Assembly: GCF_021650935.1 (NCBI RefSeq)
Contig: NZ_CP091244.1
Location: 3,596,001-3,660,000 of the forward strand
DNA: 64,000 bases
Direction: 5' to 3'
Source: Thiothrix winogradskyi
Lineage (GTDB): Bacteria; Pseudomonadota; Gammaproteobacteria; Thiotrichales; Thiotrichaceae
Positions 54,516-63,154 of the stretch are shown here, piece after piece. Within the stretch, counting starts at the first letter, position 1, and each line of letters opens with the position of its first letter. A program made the translations under genes and the position numbers. The notes below the pieces were generated by a model. That model was given only the letters and a program-made list of their open reading frames with translations. It was not told the origin of the DNA and made no database searches.

Positions 54516-56204
54516 TTATTGTACTTTCACCACATCCAGTTGTTCACTATTGGTCAATAACACCCATGCGCTGAGTTTGGGTAATGCGGCGATTTCGGGC
54601 AATTGCAAATAGCCTTGCACTTGCACAATGCCTTCTTCCCGCTTGGCTTCCCAACCTTTTACACCTTCGGATTTTTTGGCGTATTTCAGTTCGATCAGAT
54701 GCTGATGCGGCACAGCATACGGGCTGCGTTCCAGCAGCAGGATGTCGGGGTAACGGTGATTCATCTCGCGCTCGCTCTGGATGAAATATACCGGCGAATG
54801 GTAGAGCAGCGTCAGCAGCAAGGTTTTGATGTGCTTTTCATCCATCTTCATAAAATCGCGGTTGGAAAGCACCTGTAGTACGCGCTGCATTTCATTTAGC
54901 AGCGGCTGGATGTCGTCTTGCAACGCCAACAGTTCAATGGCTTGCGTCAAGGATTGATTGGGGATGCTGATCTGGTTGCGGCGTTCCAGTTCCACCTTGA
55001 AGTAGTGGAAATAGAGTTCGCGGATCACATCGTTGGGGATGGCAAACACCGTTTGTGTCAGGGTGCTGCCGCTAATGGTCACAAACCCCATGTAAGCCAG
55101 CAAGCTGATAAAATCGTCACGGCTGAAATTTTTGTCCAGCTCAAACTTGCGTTGCTGTTGGGCTTTTACCGTGCCAGTCGTGACCAACTCATCCAGCACT
55201 TGGTAATTGGCTTCACTGTCGCCGATGCCAAACAGTGCCATGATTTTGCGGTAATCGGAGGCGATATTCTCGTCCAGCATTTGTTCGGGGTAAGCGCATT
55301 CTTCCAAGCGGAAATTATCAAGGAAATACAGCACCATATTGGCGTTGTATACCGTTTCGGTTGCTTTGGGGTGAAAACGGTAGCCGTTGTACCAGTGTGC
55401 CATGTCATCCAACAAAACGTTGGTATCCAACTGGCAGGTTTCAACCAATGGCTGAATCAAAGCCGCGACTTCTGTTTGAGTGAAGCCCATTGCAGCGTTG
55501 AAATCCCGGTGCAGCGACAGGTTTCTGGCGATATTGAACCCGCTGGTCATGCTGTCGAGCATCAACGGGGTAACACCTGTGATGAACAAACGATCTACTG
55601 TGCCGCGCTGAGTGGCTGCCTTGATCGTTTCGTAAAAACTGCGCACGAAACCGCCCTTCCCCATCACGCTTTGAAACAGCTTCGGGTCATCCGCCAGCAT
55701 CGAATTGGCGAAATGGTCGTATTCGTCGATCAACAGGAATATTTTTTGCCCACGGGTCGCACTGAAAAAGGCTTCCATTTTTTCGTAGGAAGAATAGCTT
55801 TTATCAACACTGGTGATGGCTGCGGCTGGGTAAGCGTAGCGTTCCAGCGTGCTTTTCAAAGCCACACCGACTTTATGCGTAAATGAACGCTCGACCGATT
55901 CCGCGCTATCCGTAGCAATCCCGCTGAACTCCATGAACAGCACCTGATAGCTGCTGCGCGTCGGGGTGGGATGTTGCCCGATATGGAGTTGGGAAAAAAT
56001 CGCCTCGAAATCTGCTTGGTGCTTTACGTCGTAGTAATACTCCAGTGCCGAGATGAACAGGCTTTTACCGAAACGGCGCGGGCGCAACAGAAAGTGGTAC
56101 TGCCCATCGGCCTCTAACGCAGCGATGTAGGCGGTTTTGTCCACATAGACAAAACCTTCGGTGATGACTTTCTTGAAATTGCTCAAGCCGTAGGGGATTT
56201 TCAT
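54516..56204 (-). CDS. AAA-ATPase-like / PD-(D/E)XK nuclease protein
   Basis: A 562-residue protein of the widespread AAA-ATPase_like plus PDDEXK_9 group. The N-terminus has YVDKTAYIAALE and an Arg-rich P-loop variant RPRRFGKS, followed by the Walker B-like LLIDEYDHF. The C-terminal domain has YPDILLLE and HLIELKYAK, the D...E-x-K core of PD-(D/E)XK nucleases. These proteins are repeated many times in some genomes and their function is unknown. The start MKIPYGLSNFKK (56204) is conserved in the family; a 24-residue upstream extension is unlikely. Confidence 0.8.
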   Translation of the reverse strand: MKIPYGLSNFKKVITEGFVYVDKTAYIAALEADGQYHFLLRPRRFGKSLFISALEYYYDVKHQADFEAIFSQLHIGQHPTPTRSSYQVLFMEFSGIATDSAESVERSFTHKVGVALKSTLERYAYPAAAITSVDKSYSSYEKMEAFFSATRGQKIFLLIDEYDHFANSMLADDPKLFQSVMGKGGFVRSFYETIKAATQRGTVDRLFITGVTPLMLDSMTSGFNIARNLSLHRDFNAAMGFTQTEVAALIQPLVETCQLDTNVLLDDMAHWYNGYRFHPKATETVYNANMVLYFLDNFRLEECAYPEQMLDENIASDYRKIMALFGIGDSEANYQVLDELVTTGTVKAQQQRKFELDKNFSRDDFISLLAYMGFVTISGSTLTQTVFAIPNDVIRELYFHYFKVELERRNQISIPNQSLTQAIELLALQDDIQPLLNEMQRVLQVLSNRDFMKMDEKHIKTLLLTLLYHSPVYFIQSEREMNHRYPDILLLERSPYAVPHQHLIELKYAKKSEGVKGWEAKREEGIVQVQGYLQLPEIAALPKLSAWVLLTNSEQLDVVKVQ

Positions 56205-56462
56205 GGCACGTCCTGCACGGTGGTGATAGTCGCAGATGATAGCATATTGCAGTGAGTCGGACGGCGTTGCCACCAACGAAGACCATGCACATAAAAAATA
56301 ATACTATTAACATTTTTAATGTGTAATAATAGTGATTGATTGATAAATAGGAAATATGTCATGGTGAATATGCGGACAAGATACTGCATAGCACAGGTAA
56401 CTTCATAGACTAATTGGCATAGCTTTCACATAGTAAACTATAATTCCCATAAGAAGGAAGCA
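56205..56462. other. AT-rich region with the stranded GTPase promoter
   Basis: About 260 bp with no gene. It holds the upstream flank of the minus-strand ATPase and the putative promoter and ribosome-binding site of the disrupted GTPase. The base composition is visibly AT-rich, like the GTPase genes. Confidence 0.5.
56414..56444 (+). promoter_or_regulatory. Candidate promoter of the disrupted GTPase operon
   Basis: TTGGCA (56414-56419) and a perfect TATAAT (56439-56444) are separated by 19 bases, slightly long. GAAGGAAG follows about 10 bases later, just before the ATG at 56463. The element is now cut off from the genes by the insertion sequence. Confidence 0.55.
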
Positions 56463-56493
56463 ATGGAGTCAACATACAAAAAGGATATTTCAA
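56463..56493 (+). pseudogene. 5' fragment of the disrupted dynamin-like GTPase gene
   Basis: ATG at 56463 with GAAGGAAG just upstream encodes MESTYKKDIS and the first base of codon 11. The insertion sequence begins at 56494. When the 3' flank is joined after one copy of the 9-bp duplication, codon 11 becomes AAC and the frame runs directly into the GTPase reading frame at 58106. At present the fragment reads into the element and stops after 18 codons. Confidence 0.88.
56485..56493. repeat. Left copy of the 9-bp target site duplication
   Basis: ATATTTCAA directly abuts the left inverted repeat and is identical to 58095-58103. Confidence 0.93.
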
Positions 56494-58094
56494 CAGCAAT
56501 TCCCGCTATCCATCGGTAATCAGAGCTTCGCAGGCTTGCGAGGGCTTTGATTTTTACGGGCACAACCATACCCTCCAAGCCCTGAAAGCCTGCCCGAATA
56601 CCGCCTGACTTTTGCATAACCCAACACCCTGTTGGAAAACCCCAGCGTACCCTCAAGCCTGATTTTCATCCGCTGCGAATGCCTTTGGGTGTCAGGTCAG
56701 CATGTTCATAACCCCAAATGATGGCAGCATAGAAGGACTCCCAATCGCTAATCAGATGCTCACGGAACATCCCACGCATCTTCTCCCACAATGCGGTACG
56801 GCTCTGTAAGCGGGTGCGGGCGGCTTGGAAGTACTGGCAGCAAGCTTCCTGAATCTGGTCGATCAGGAAGGCCAACATCATCAGGGTGGCGAACACAGTG
56901 GAAAGATGTTGCTTGCCATGACCGTAATTATGTTCGAGGTTGTAACCGAGGTTTTTAAGGGTGTTAAAGGTTTCGTTCTCCACCTTCCAGCGGGAACGGC
57001 CTGCGCGTACCACATCCGCCACGTTGTCGGCGGTGAGGGGGATGTCAGTCACGCAGTCATAGATAAAGGTTGTACCGTCGGGGCGTTCCTCCCAGTAGTC
57101 GATGTAGTTGACCCGCACGTCTTGGTTGGCATGATTGAGCGGGATGTCGTTGGCATAACGGTAGCCACACCGTAACTTTTTGCTTGTCGTGCCTGCCAAT
57201 TCTTGGGTGCTGCCATTGGCTAACCCGTCCAATACCGTCTTCAGTAATAGGCTGCCACTACGGGCTTTGGCGGTAATGATAAAGCTGTAACCGTTTGACT
57301 TCAGAAGACGGATGTGCGGTGCATTGCAGGAAAGGGCATCTTGCAGCAGGATCATCTCCATGCGCGGGAAGTCTTGGCGCAACTGGGGGATGAGCCGTTT
57401 AGAGGCATTGTGTTCGCAATCATTTTTCTTGCTGCCATCCTGCTTGGTGATGGCCTCTGGGAAAAAGGGTAATACGGTATTCTTGTCAGGGTGAACCAGC
57501 ACTGCCGCCAGCATCTGGTGGTAATACTCCTCACGTCCGTCCTTGTGTGTCTTAATGCAACAATCCGGGCAAGAGATAGCCCCAGAGCTAAAAATACCTG
57601 TTCCATCAATACTGACTAAATACTTTCCTAGAAAACGGTAGCCTTCCAGTATGCCTTGCCGTTGCAGTTCCTGATGGATGGCGCGGAATACCGGGCGCAG
57701 ACGCTGCGGTTTTACCCCGTCCAATACCGTGCGCATTTGGCTGTCACAGGGAGCATCGGGGATGCCAAACAGGGTTTTCAGGTTGTGCCGTCGTGCCTTG
57801 TCCCCGCGCTGTTTGTCAAACTGCAACAGTGAGCCGTCTTTCAACGAAAATAGGGCAAGCCCTGACATCAACACGTCAACCAAGGGATAGTCGGGTTTGG
57901 TTTTGCGGTGGTCAGTGACTTCACTGAAACAGCCGCGCACACGTTCCAGCAATCCGGGGGCTGAGAGAGTCTTGCGTAGCTTCAGGCTACCGACAAGAGG
58001 CAGGGGAGGTGGTTTTGCAGGCATTTCGTTGCACAGTGACTCGTTTTACAAGACCATGATTATACAGTCATTTTAAGATCGGCGGGAATTGCTG
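56494..58094 (-). mobile_element. Insertion sequence, 1,601 bp, intact ends
   Basis: Left end CAGCAATTCCCGC (56494-56506) and right end GCGGGAATTGCTG (58082-58094) are perfect 13-bp inverted repeats. Both flanks carry ATATTTCAA (56485-56493 and 58095-58103), a perfect 9-bp target duplication. One transposase gene fills the element on the minus strand. The 9-bp duplication is compatible with IS4-superfamily elements. Intact termini and duplication point to a recent insertion. Confidence 0.95.
56666..58024 (-). CDS. DDE transposase of the insertion sequence
   Basis: A 452-residue DDE-type transposase, probably of the IS4 superfamily. Candidate catalytic acids lie in VSIDGTGIFSS, LLQDALSC and RWKVENETFNTLKN. 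The N-terminal region (VRGCFSEVTDHRKTKPDYPL) resembles a DUF4338/ISAs1-like start, so the family call is loose. The frame is uninterrupted and fills most of the element, so it may be active. It is transcribed opposite to the GTPase genes. Confidence 0.88.
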   Translation of the reverse strand: MPAKPPPLPLVGSLKLRKTLSAPGLLERVRGCFSEVTDHRKTKPDYPLVDVLMSGLALFSLKDGSLLQFDKQRGDKARRHNLKTLFGIPDAPCDSQMRTVLDGVKPQRLRPVFRAIHQELQRQGILEGYRFLGKYLVSIDGTGIFSSGAISCPDCCIKTHKDGREEYYHQMLAAVLVHPDKNTVLPFFPEAITKQDGSKKNDCEHNASKRLIPQLRQDFPRMEMILLQDALSCNAPHIRLLKSNGYSFIITAKARSGSLLLKTVLDGLANGSTQELAGTTSKKLRCGYRYANDIPLNHANQDVRVNYIDYWEERPDGTTFIYDCVTDIPLTADNVADVVRAGRSRWKVENETFNTLKNLGYNLEHNYGHGKQHLSTVFATLMMLAFLIDQIQEACCQYFQAARTRLQSRTALWEKMRGMFREHLISDWESFYAAIIWGYEHADLTPKGIRSG

Positions 58095-58103
58095 ATATTT
58101 CAA
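58095..58103. repeat. Right copy of the 9-bp target site duplication
   Basis: ATATTTCAA directly abuts the right inverted repeat and is identical to 56485-56493. Confidence 0.93.
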
Positions 58104-58105
58104 AC

Positions 58106-60058
58106 TTGGTAACTAGTTTGATCGCATCTTTAAATAACATTGATGATTTATCATTGGATAATGTGATAGACAAACAAATTATAGAGTCGTTTGAAAATAT
58201 TAGAAGTGTTATTTTTAAAGGCATTTCAAATATCAAGCATCATCTTGAAATATTATCTGAAATAACAGAGTGGGATAAATTGAATGTTTCCTTTTTTGGA
58301 GAAACTAACGCTGGCAAAAGCACAGTCATCGAATCCTTAATAAATGGCGACGGAAGAAGTATTGGTGAAGGATACAAAGACTTCACCAAAAACGTTAACG
58401 AAATAGCATACAAAAATATCAACTTAATAGATATGCCAGGTATCGAAGGCAGAGAGCATCAAGTAATAAACAACATTCATAAAGCCGTTAATAAATCCCA
58501 CATTATTTTTTATGTTATTGGAACAAACAAAGAGCCAGAAGAGAATACTATATCGAAAATACGAATTTTCCTAAAAGATAATGTCAAAGTTTACTCGATA
58601 ATTAATGTACGAGGAAAACCGACGGTCTATAAATTCAAAAAAGAACTGAAAGATACAAATATAGCTATTGTGGAAAGCCGAGTAGAAAGCAAATTCTCCG
58701 AGCTATTAGGCAAAAACTATTCTGGCAATATTGTCATCAATGGTCATCTTGCATTATTGAAAAATGACAGGATTGCAAAGAGCAGGTTTGCAAATGACCA
58801 AATTAAAGCATTAGAAATATTTGCCAATAAATCAGAAATAGAAAAATTTTCTAATATCCAAGAAATATATACGCTTCTTGATGCCTTTGAAAAGGACGTA
58901 GAAAATGAAATTATTATTTCCAACACCTATAAGTTTATAAAAAACCTTAGCTCTATTCTGTCTAATATTCTGAGAGAAAAAAAGAATTTTGACTCATTCT
59001 TAAAAGAAGCAAATGGGCTAACTGAAAAATACTTAGATGAAGTTGACAAGGTTATTTGCAAATACGAATCCGAGATATTATCTAGCCTAGATGTGAATAT
59101 TAACTCTATGAGAGTTGAGCTTAAAAAGACAGTTAATAAGGGGATAGATAATAATGACAGCGAGATTTCAATAAAATCCAAACTCGACAACATAAGAGAA
59201 GAACAATCAAAAAAATTAAATAAAAATATTCAAAAACTTTTATCTTCTATGAAAGAGGAAATAGAAGCCAAGATAGAAGAGTTCAAAAACAGGATGTCAC
59301 TCCAAATGCAGTTTTTAAATCTTAAAGGAGACTTTGATCTCGGAAGTATCTTGGAATCACTGGAGATCAATTTTAAATATGTCTTGGGGCAAGTATTGGA
59401 TGTTGGTCTGTCTATATGGGGAGTTGTTTCGGCTTTTGGTATAAATCCTATTCTTGGTGTTATTACTGGAGTGCTAGTTTTAGCAAGAAAAATATGGGAT
59501 TGGTTTTTTGGTGATCCTGACAAAAGAAAACGTGAAGCAAAAAGCGAAGCTGTTAGTAAAATTGACTCAATGATAAATGATGTTAAAAATAAGATTAGGC
59601 ACGATATTGAAAGAGAGCTTATTAGTGTACAAAAAAATACGAAAAAGCCTGTTCTTCAATTGCATGAAAGTATGAAAGGTTTAAAAAAAATAAGTATCGC
59701 AATCGACGATAAAGTTTTACAGATCAAAAAGTCTCAGACAGCACTAAGCTTGTTGCTAATGAAAAGAATTCTTGGAGATAGTGTTACGTTTTCATATTTA
59801 GATTTACAGCTTTCACAAGCTATTGTAATAGGTTACGAAGTCAATGAAAATGTCAAAAACTATCTTCTAAAAATTTTTAGACTCAGAAAATTAGATTTAT
59901 ACTCATCATACCGTGACTGGCTGAATGAAGCTGGAATATATACTGGAGATGAATTTTTTCTTGCCAACGATGAATTTAATTTTCGCGCTGCAAACGCATT
60001 ATTATCGAATGACAATAATAAATTTAAATTTAAAAGAGTAAAACGTAGGAGTAATTAA
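58106..60058 (+). CDS. Dynamin-like GTPase, LeoBC-like, 5' end removed by IS
   Basis: The remaining 650 codons of a gene that would encode about 661 residues. The P-loop is GETNAGKS, switch II is DMPG in NLIDMPGIEG, and the position of NKxD reads INVRGK, a non-canonical G4. Long helices flank a hydrophobic pair (GLSIWGVVSAFGINPILGVI, about residues 432-451), possibly a membrane paddle. No in-frame ATG precedes the P-loop, so expression now needs a TTG/GTG start or read-out from the element. It resembles LeoBC of the Eleos anti-phage system. Base composition is AT-rich, unlike the neighbours. Its stop overlaps the next start (TAATG). Confidence 0.75.
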   Translation: MVTSLIASLNNIDDLSLDNVIDKQIIESFENIRSVIFKGISNIKHHLEILSEITEWDKLNVSFFGETNAGKSTVIESLINGDGRSIGEGYKDFTKNVNEIAYKNINLIDMPGIEGREHQVINNIHKAVNKSHIIFYVIGTNKEPEENTISKIRIFLKDNVKVYSIINVRGKPTVYKFKKELKDTNIAIVESRVESKFSELLGKNYSGNIVINGHLALLKNDRIAKSRFANDQIKALEIFANKSEIEKFSNIQEIYTLLDAFEKDVENEIIISNTYKFIKNLSSILSNILREKKNFDSFLKEANGLTEKYLDEVDKVICKYESEILSSLDVNINSMRVELKKTVNKGIDNNDSEISIKSKLDNIREEQSKKLNKNIQKLLSSMKEEIEAKIEEFKNRMSLQMQFLNLKGDFDLGSILESLEINFKYVLGQVLDVGLSIWGVVSAFGINPILGVITGVLVLARKIWDWFFGDPDKRKREAKSEAVSKIDSMINDVKNKIRHDIERELISVQKNTKKPVLQLHESMKGLKKISIAIDDKVLQIKKSQTALSLLLMKRILGDSVTFSYLDLQLSQAIVIGYEVNENVKNYLLKIFRLRKLDLYSSYRDWLNEAGIYTGDEFFLANDEFNFRAANALLSNDNNKFKFKRVKRRSN

Positions 60059-61656
60059 TGAATATAAACTTGACTCAAGGAAAAGAAGATATTATTCAAA
60101 GTTTGGAGTCTTTATCCAAGAAACTATCTCGGATCGAATATGAGTTTTCTATTGACATATCAGTCCTGATATCTAAAGTTAATAAAGCGATAGAGAATAT
60201 TAAATATGATATATTTTCTATCGCTTTTTTCGGTGCTTTTTCAGATGGGAAATCAACCATATTATCTACTATTATTGACAAGCTTGATATTGATATTTCT
60301 CCTGAGCCAACTACCGACAAGGTTCAAACATATTTATTCAAAGATTATAAGATAATTGATACTCCTGGACTTTTTTCAGAAAATTTAATCCATGATGAAC
60401 GGACAAAAAAATACATATCTGAGGCTAATATTATTATATACACGGTTGATCCCGTGAATCCATTAAAAGAGTCTCAGTTGCAAACTGTAAAATGGCTGTT
60501 AGCAGATTTAAAAAAAATTGAATCAACAATATTTGTCATAAACAAGATGGATGAAGTATCAGACTTAGAGGACGACGAAGATTTTCATAAAAACTCAATC
60601 ATTAAAAAAAAGGTTGTGTCTGATGCTATTCACGAGGTAATAGGAGTTAATAACAATCTTAAAATAATATGTATTTCGGCAGACCCATTTGGGCAAGGCT
60701 TAAAATTTTGGAAGGAAAATCATAACTATAAAAAACTCTCAAGAATTGAAAGTCTTGAACTATTAATTTCCGAGTTTAAAACAACATATAAAAATGACCT
60801 TATTGTAAAAGCAGGCGTTAGTGTAATTCGCGATACTAGTGTGCAAACACTTTCAGAACTAAACGAGATAAAAATATCTTTAATTTCTGAAGCCGATCTA
60901 TTGGGCAGTCAAATAAATGAATACAATAATCGTATTCAAGTGTTAGAAAAAGATATTAGTAGAAGCTACATAAACATAAAAGAGGAATTCATATCATTAA
61001 GAGGAGATGTATTGGTTGATATAGATGCAGTAAGTAATATGCAGGAGTTGAGTGACGTTATACAAAAGAGATTGGGCAAAGATGGATATATCCTTCAGGA
61101 AAAAATTGATTTGATAATAAAGAAGCACACTGGAAATTTGTTGACTGAAAGTAAGGAGATATTTAAATCATTAGAGGAGTCGTTAATTTATCATTCAAAA
61201 TTGCAAAATGAAATTCTTGGAAAATTATCAGATACGGGTAAATCGGTGATAAAAGGAATGTTAAGTTCTCCTACTAGAAAAATTGCTGATGCTGTTATCA
61301 AAGCAAGAGATTTCCTAAAACTGCCTTTTAAATTTAAGCCTTGGGATGCTCTTAAGTTTGCTAAATTCTTAAAAGCAATGCCGATAGTTATGGAAGTCAT
61401 TCAATTTGCTGGAAGTATCTGGTCAAAAATAAAAATGGATAAGAAAAGGAATGAAATAAAAAATGAACTTGAAAATGCTTTCAAAGGATTAATTCAAAAT
61501 ATGACGCAAGAAAGTTATACTGAAAACTACTTTCCATTTACCGCAGAAACGAAGAAAGTACTTCTTTCACTTGAAGATAGTAAAAGAGGTATTGAGCAAA
61601 CTATAGCAAGTATAGATGAGATCAGTAGCCAACTAAATGTAGATAATTTGGGCTAA
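60058..61656 (+). CDS. Dynamin-like GTPase, LeoA-like
   Basis: A 532-residue GTPase. G1 is GAFSDGKST, G3 is IIDTPGLFSE, and G4 is FVINKMDEV, all intact. The segment YTVDPVNPLKESQLQTVKWLL is reminiscent of LeoA-type proteins. After the GTPase domain come long helices and a hydrophobic stretch (about residues 440-465, KAMPIVMEVIQFAGSIW). The start overlaps the upstream stop by one base, so the pair is translationally coupled and any loss of upstream transcription would affect both. It shares the AT-rich composition. LeoA/LeoBC pairs form the Eleos defence system; the assignment here is from resemblance only. Confidence 0.75.
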   Translation: MNINLTQGKEDIIQSLESLSKKLSRIEYEFSIDISVLISKVNKAIENIKYDIFSIAFFGAFSDGKSTILSTIIDKLDIDISPEPTTDKVQTYLFKDYKIIDTPGLFSENLIHDERTKKYISEANIIIYTVDPVNPLKESQLQTVKWLLADLKKIESTIFVINKMDEVSDLEDDEDFHKNSIIKKKVVSDAIHEVIGVNNNLKIICISADPFGQGLKFWKENHNYKKLSRIESLELLISEFKTTYKNDLIVKAGVSVIRDTSVQTLSELNEIKISLISEADLLGSQINEYNNRIQVLEKDISRSYINIKEEFISLRGDVLVDIDAVSNMQELSDVIQKRLGKDGYILQEKIDLIIKKHTGNLLTESKEIFKSLEESLIYHSKLQNEILGKLSDTGKSVIKGMLSSPTRKIADAVIKARDFLKLPFKFKPWDALKFAKFLKAMPIVMEVIQFAGSIWSKIKMDKKRNEIKNELENAFKGLIQNMTQESYTENYFPFTAETKKVLLSLEDSKRGIEQTIASIDEISSQLNVDNLG

Positions 61657-61718
61657 CAAAGCGCCGCACCGGACAGTAATTCCGCTTCATTGCTGCCGAT
61701 GAGCTTGGGTTGTTGATG
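61652..61718. repeat. attC-like imperfect palindrome after the GTPase pair
   Basis: GCTAACAAAGCGCCGCACCGGACAG begins at the LeoA-like stop codon, which lies inside CTAACAA, and CTGCCGATGAGC followed by GGGTTGTTG ends it. The halves pair partly, and the edges resemble the R'' and R' core sites of integron attC elements, but the right core does not match GTTRRRY exactly. No integrase was seen. Remnant or coincidence are both possible. Confidence 0.3.
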
Positions 61719-61822
61719 CTCTAGAATAGCCCTATGAAAATTTGTTACGCAGTTTATTTGACAGACTCCTAGATCACAGAATTAAGCGAATCCACCGAAA
61801 ATTTGACCGGAAACCCTAAACC

Positions 61823-62548
61823 ATGACCTACCCCTATTCCCGAATCTTCCTACTCAGCCACATGCGAGCCTACAGCAGTTTGTTGGGGCATATTATCGGT
61901 TCACACCCACGCATCAATGGCTATTACGAAATGCACCAAAGCTACCTCAGCGACGCTGATTTAGCCCAGCAAATCGCCGATTACAGCCAACACGATAGCT
62001 TAAAACCCGACAGTCACTATCAATTTGATAAACTGCTGCACAACGATTATCGGCTGAATTTAAGCCTGCCAGCGTTGCAAGATGCCGTCATTTTTATTGC
62101 GTTGCGCCAACCTGAGCCAACCATTAAAAGCATCATTAAGCTATTCCGGCAAAAATCCACCGATGATTTGTATGCGCAACCCGCTGGCGCAACCGACTAT
62201 TACTTGGAACGGCTGCAAATCCTTACCGATTTCGCCCAACAACACCCACAACGTTATTACTATTTTGATACCGAAAAAGTCTGTACTGACACCGACGGCT
62301 TATTAAGCCAGTTACAGCAATGGATAGGCGTAGCTGAACCGTTAGCGCGTGAATACGGCAGCTTTGCCAAAACGGGCGTAGCCGGTGCGGGGGATACTTC
62401 ACCGCTCATTCACACCGGCAAAATATTACCGGATTTTCAGGAAGCGGTGGATGATGTGGAACTGGATGCGACGTTATTGCAACAGGCAGAACAGGCTTAT
62501 CAAAGCAGCCGTGCTTTATTGCTGCACTACGCCAAACAGCATTGCTAA
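61823..62548 (+). CDS. Sulfotransferase-like protein
   Basis: A 241-residue protein. The start SRIFLLSHMRAYSSLLGHII resembles the 5'-phosphosulfate loop region of PAPS-dependent sulfotransferases, followed by GSHPRINGYYEMH; later IALRQPEPTIKSI could be the 3'-phosphate-binding Arg/Ser region. Substrate is unknown, perhaps a glycan or lipid. GC content is back to the level of the host, so it probably lies outside the AT-rich island. Confidence 0.65.
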   Translation: MTYPYSRIFLLSHMRAYSSLLGHIIGSHPRINGYYEMHQSYLSDADLAQQIADYSQHDSLKPDSHYQFDKLLHNDYRLNLSLPALQDAVIFIALRQPEPTIKSIIKLFRQKSTDDLYAQPAGATDYYLERLQILTDFAQQHPQRYYYFDTEKVCTDTDGLLSQLQQWIGVAEPLAREYGSFAKTGVAGAGDTSPLIHTGKILPDFQEAVDDVELDATLLQQAEQAYQSSRALLLHYAKQHC

Positions 62549-62558
62549 TAGTCGGCTT

Positions 62559-63131
62559 TTACGCCTGCACCCCAAACACATACCCCAAATCAATCCCCTG
62601 TTCAGCGAACGGGGGAATAAACACCCGCTGGCAATCTTCAACCCCGATACACTCCTTGGAAAACACCACGCGGTAATGCTCTCCCGCCAACTCATAAGCA
62701 ATCAGAGTTTTATTCTCTGGTGAAAGCACCCAATAATAAGGCACTTGGCACACCTGCAAGCGCATCAGGTGCATCACCAAATCCTTGCTTTCATGCCCCG
62801 GCGAGGTAATTTCACACACCCAATCAGGCAAAATATCCACCACACCCTCCGGCGGATTAGGCACACGCGCCTTACGCCATCCCGCAAGGTCATGGGTTGG
62901 GCAATGATGTTCGCTGTAACGCACGCTGATTTCCGTCACGATCCACCAGCCATCTGCACCTTTACGGCGCTTGAAGGGGGAAACTTCATCAGAAAGACCC
63001 GATTGCACCTGCGCATGAGCGAACCGCGCCATCGGGCGTTTCACAATTTCACCGCTGATCAGTTCAATGCGCCCATCGACGGATGCAGCCATTAGCAAGT
63101 CATCGACTGTCGCAAATTTGCGTGCTTCCAT
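62559..63131 (-). CDS. Uma2-family putative endonuclease (second copy)
   Basis: A 190-residue Uma2 (DUF820) protein with the family marks: RIELISGEIVKRP near the start, GVVDILPDWVCEITSPGHE-type strand with D and E, a helix with HLMRLQVCQVPYYWVLSPE, and IAYELAGEHYRVV. It is more canonical than the copy at 23261. Function is unknown. It converges on the sulfotransferase-like gene and is preceded by arfB on the opposite side. Confidence 0.8.
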   Translation of the reverse strand: MEARKFATVDDLLMAASVDGRIELISGEIVKRPMARFAHAQVQSGLSDEVSPFKRRKGADGWWIVTEISVRYSEHHCPTHDLAGWRKARVPNPPEGVVDILPDWVCEITSPGHESKDLVMHLMRLQVCQVPYYWVLSPENKTLIAYELAGEHYRVVFSKECIGVEDCQRVFIPPFAEQGIDLGYVFGVQA

Positions 63132-63154
63132 CCCATACCTCGGCTTACATAATC

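Noticed and set aside
54918..55886. Plus-strand open frame of 322 codons
   Set aside because: Antisense to the AAA/nuclease gene, which has the P-loop and nuclease motifs.
56438..56656. Minus-strand frame of 72 codons across the IS left end
   Set aside because: It spans the insertion junction, so it cannot predate the insertion, and has no motif.
58029..58073. Read-out promoter at the right end of the IS
   Set aside because: TTGCAC, TTTACA and TATACA occur, but no pair has acceptable spacing, so I do not call a promoter.
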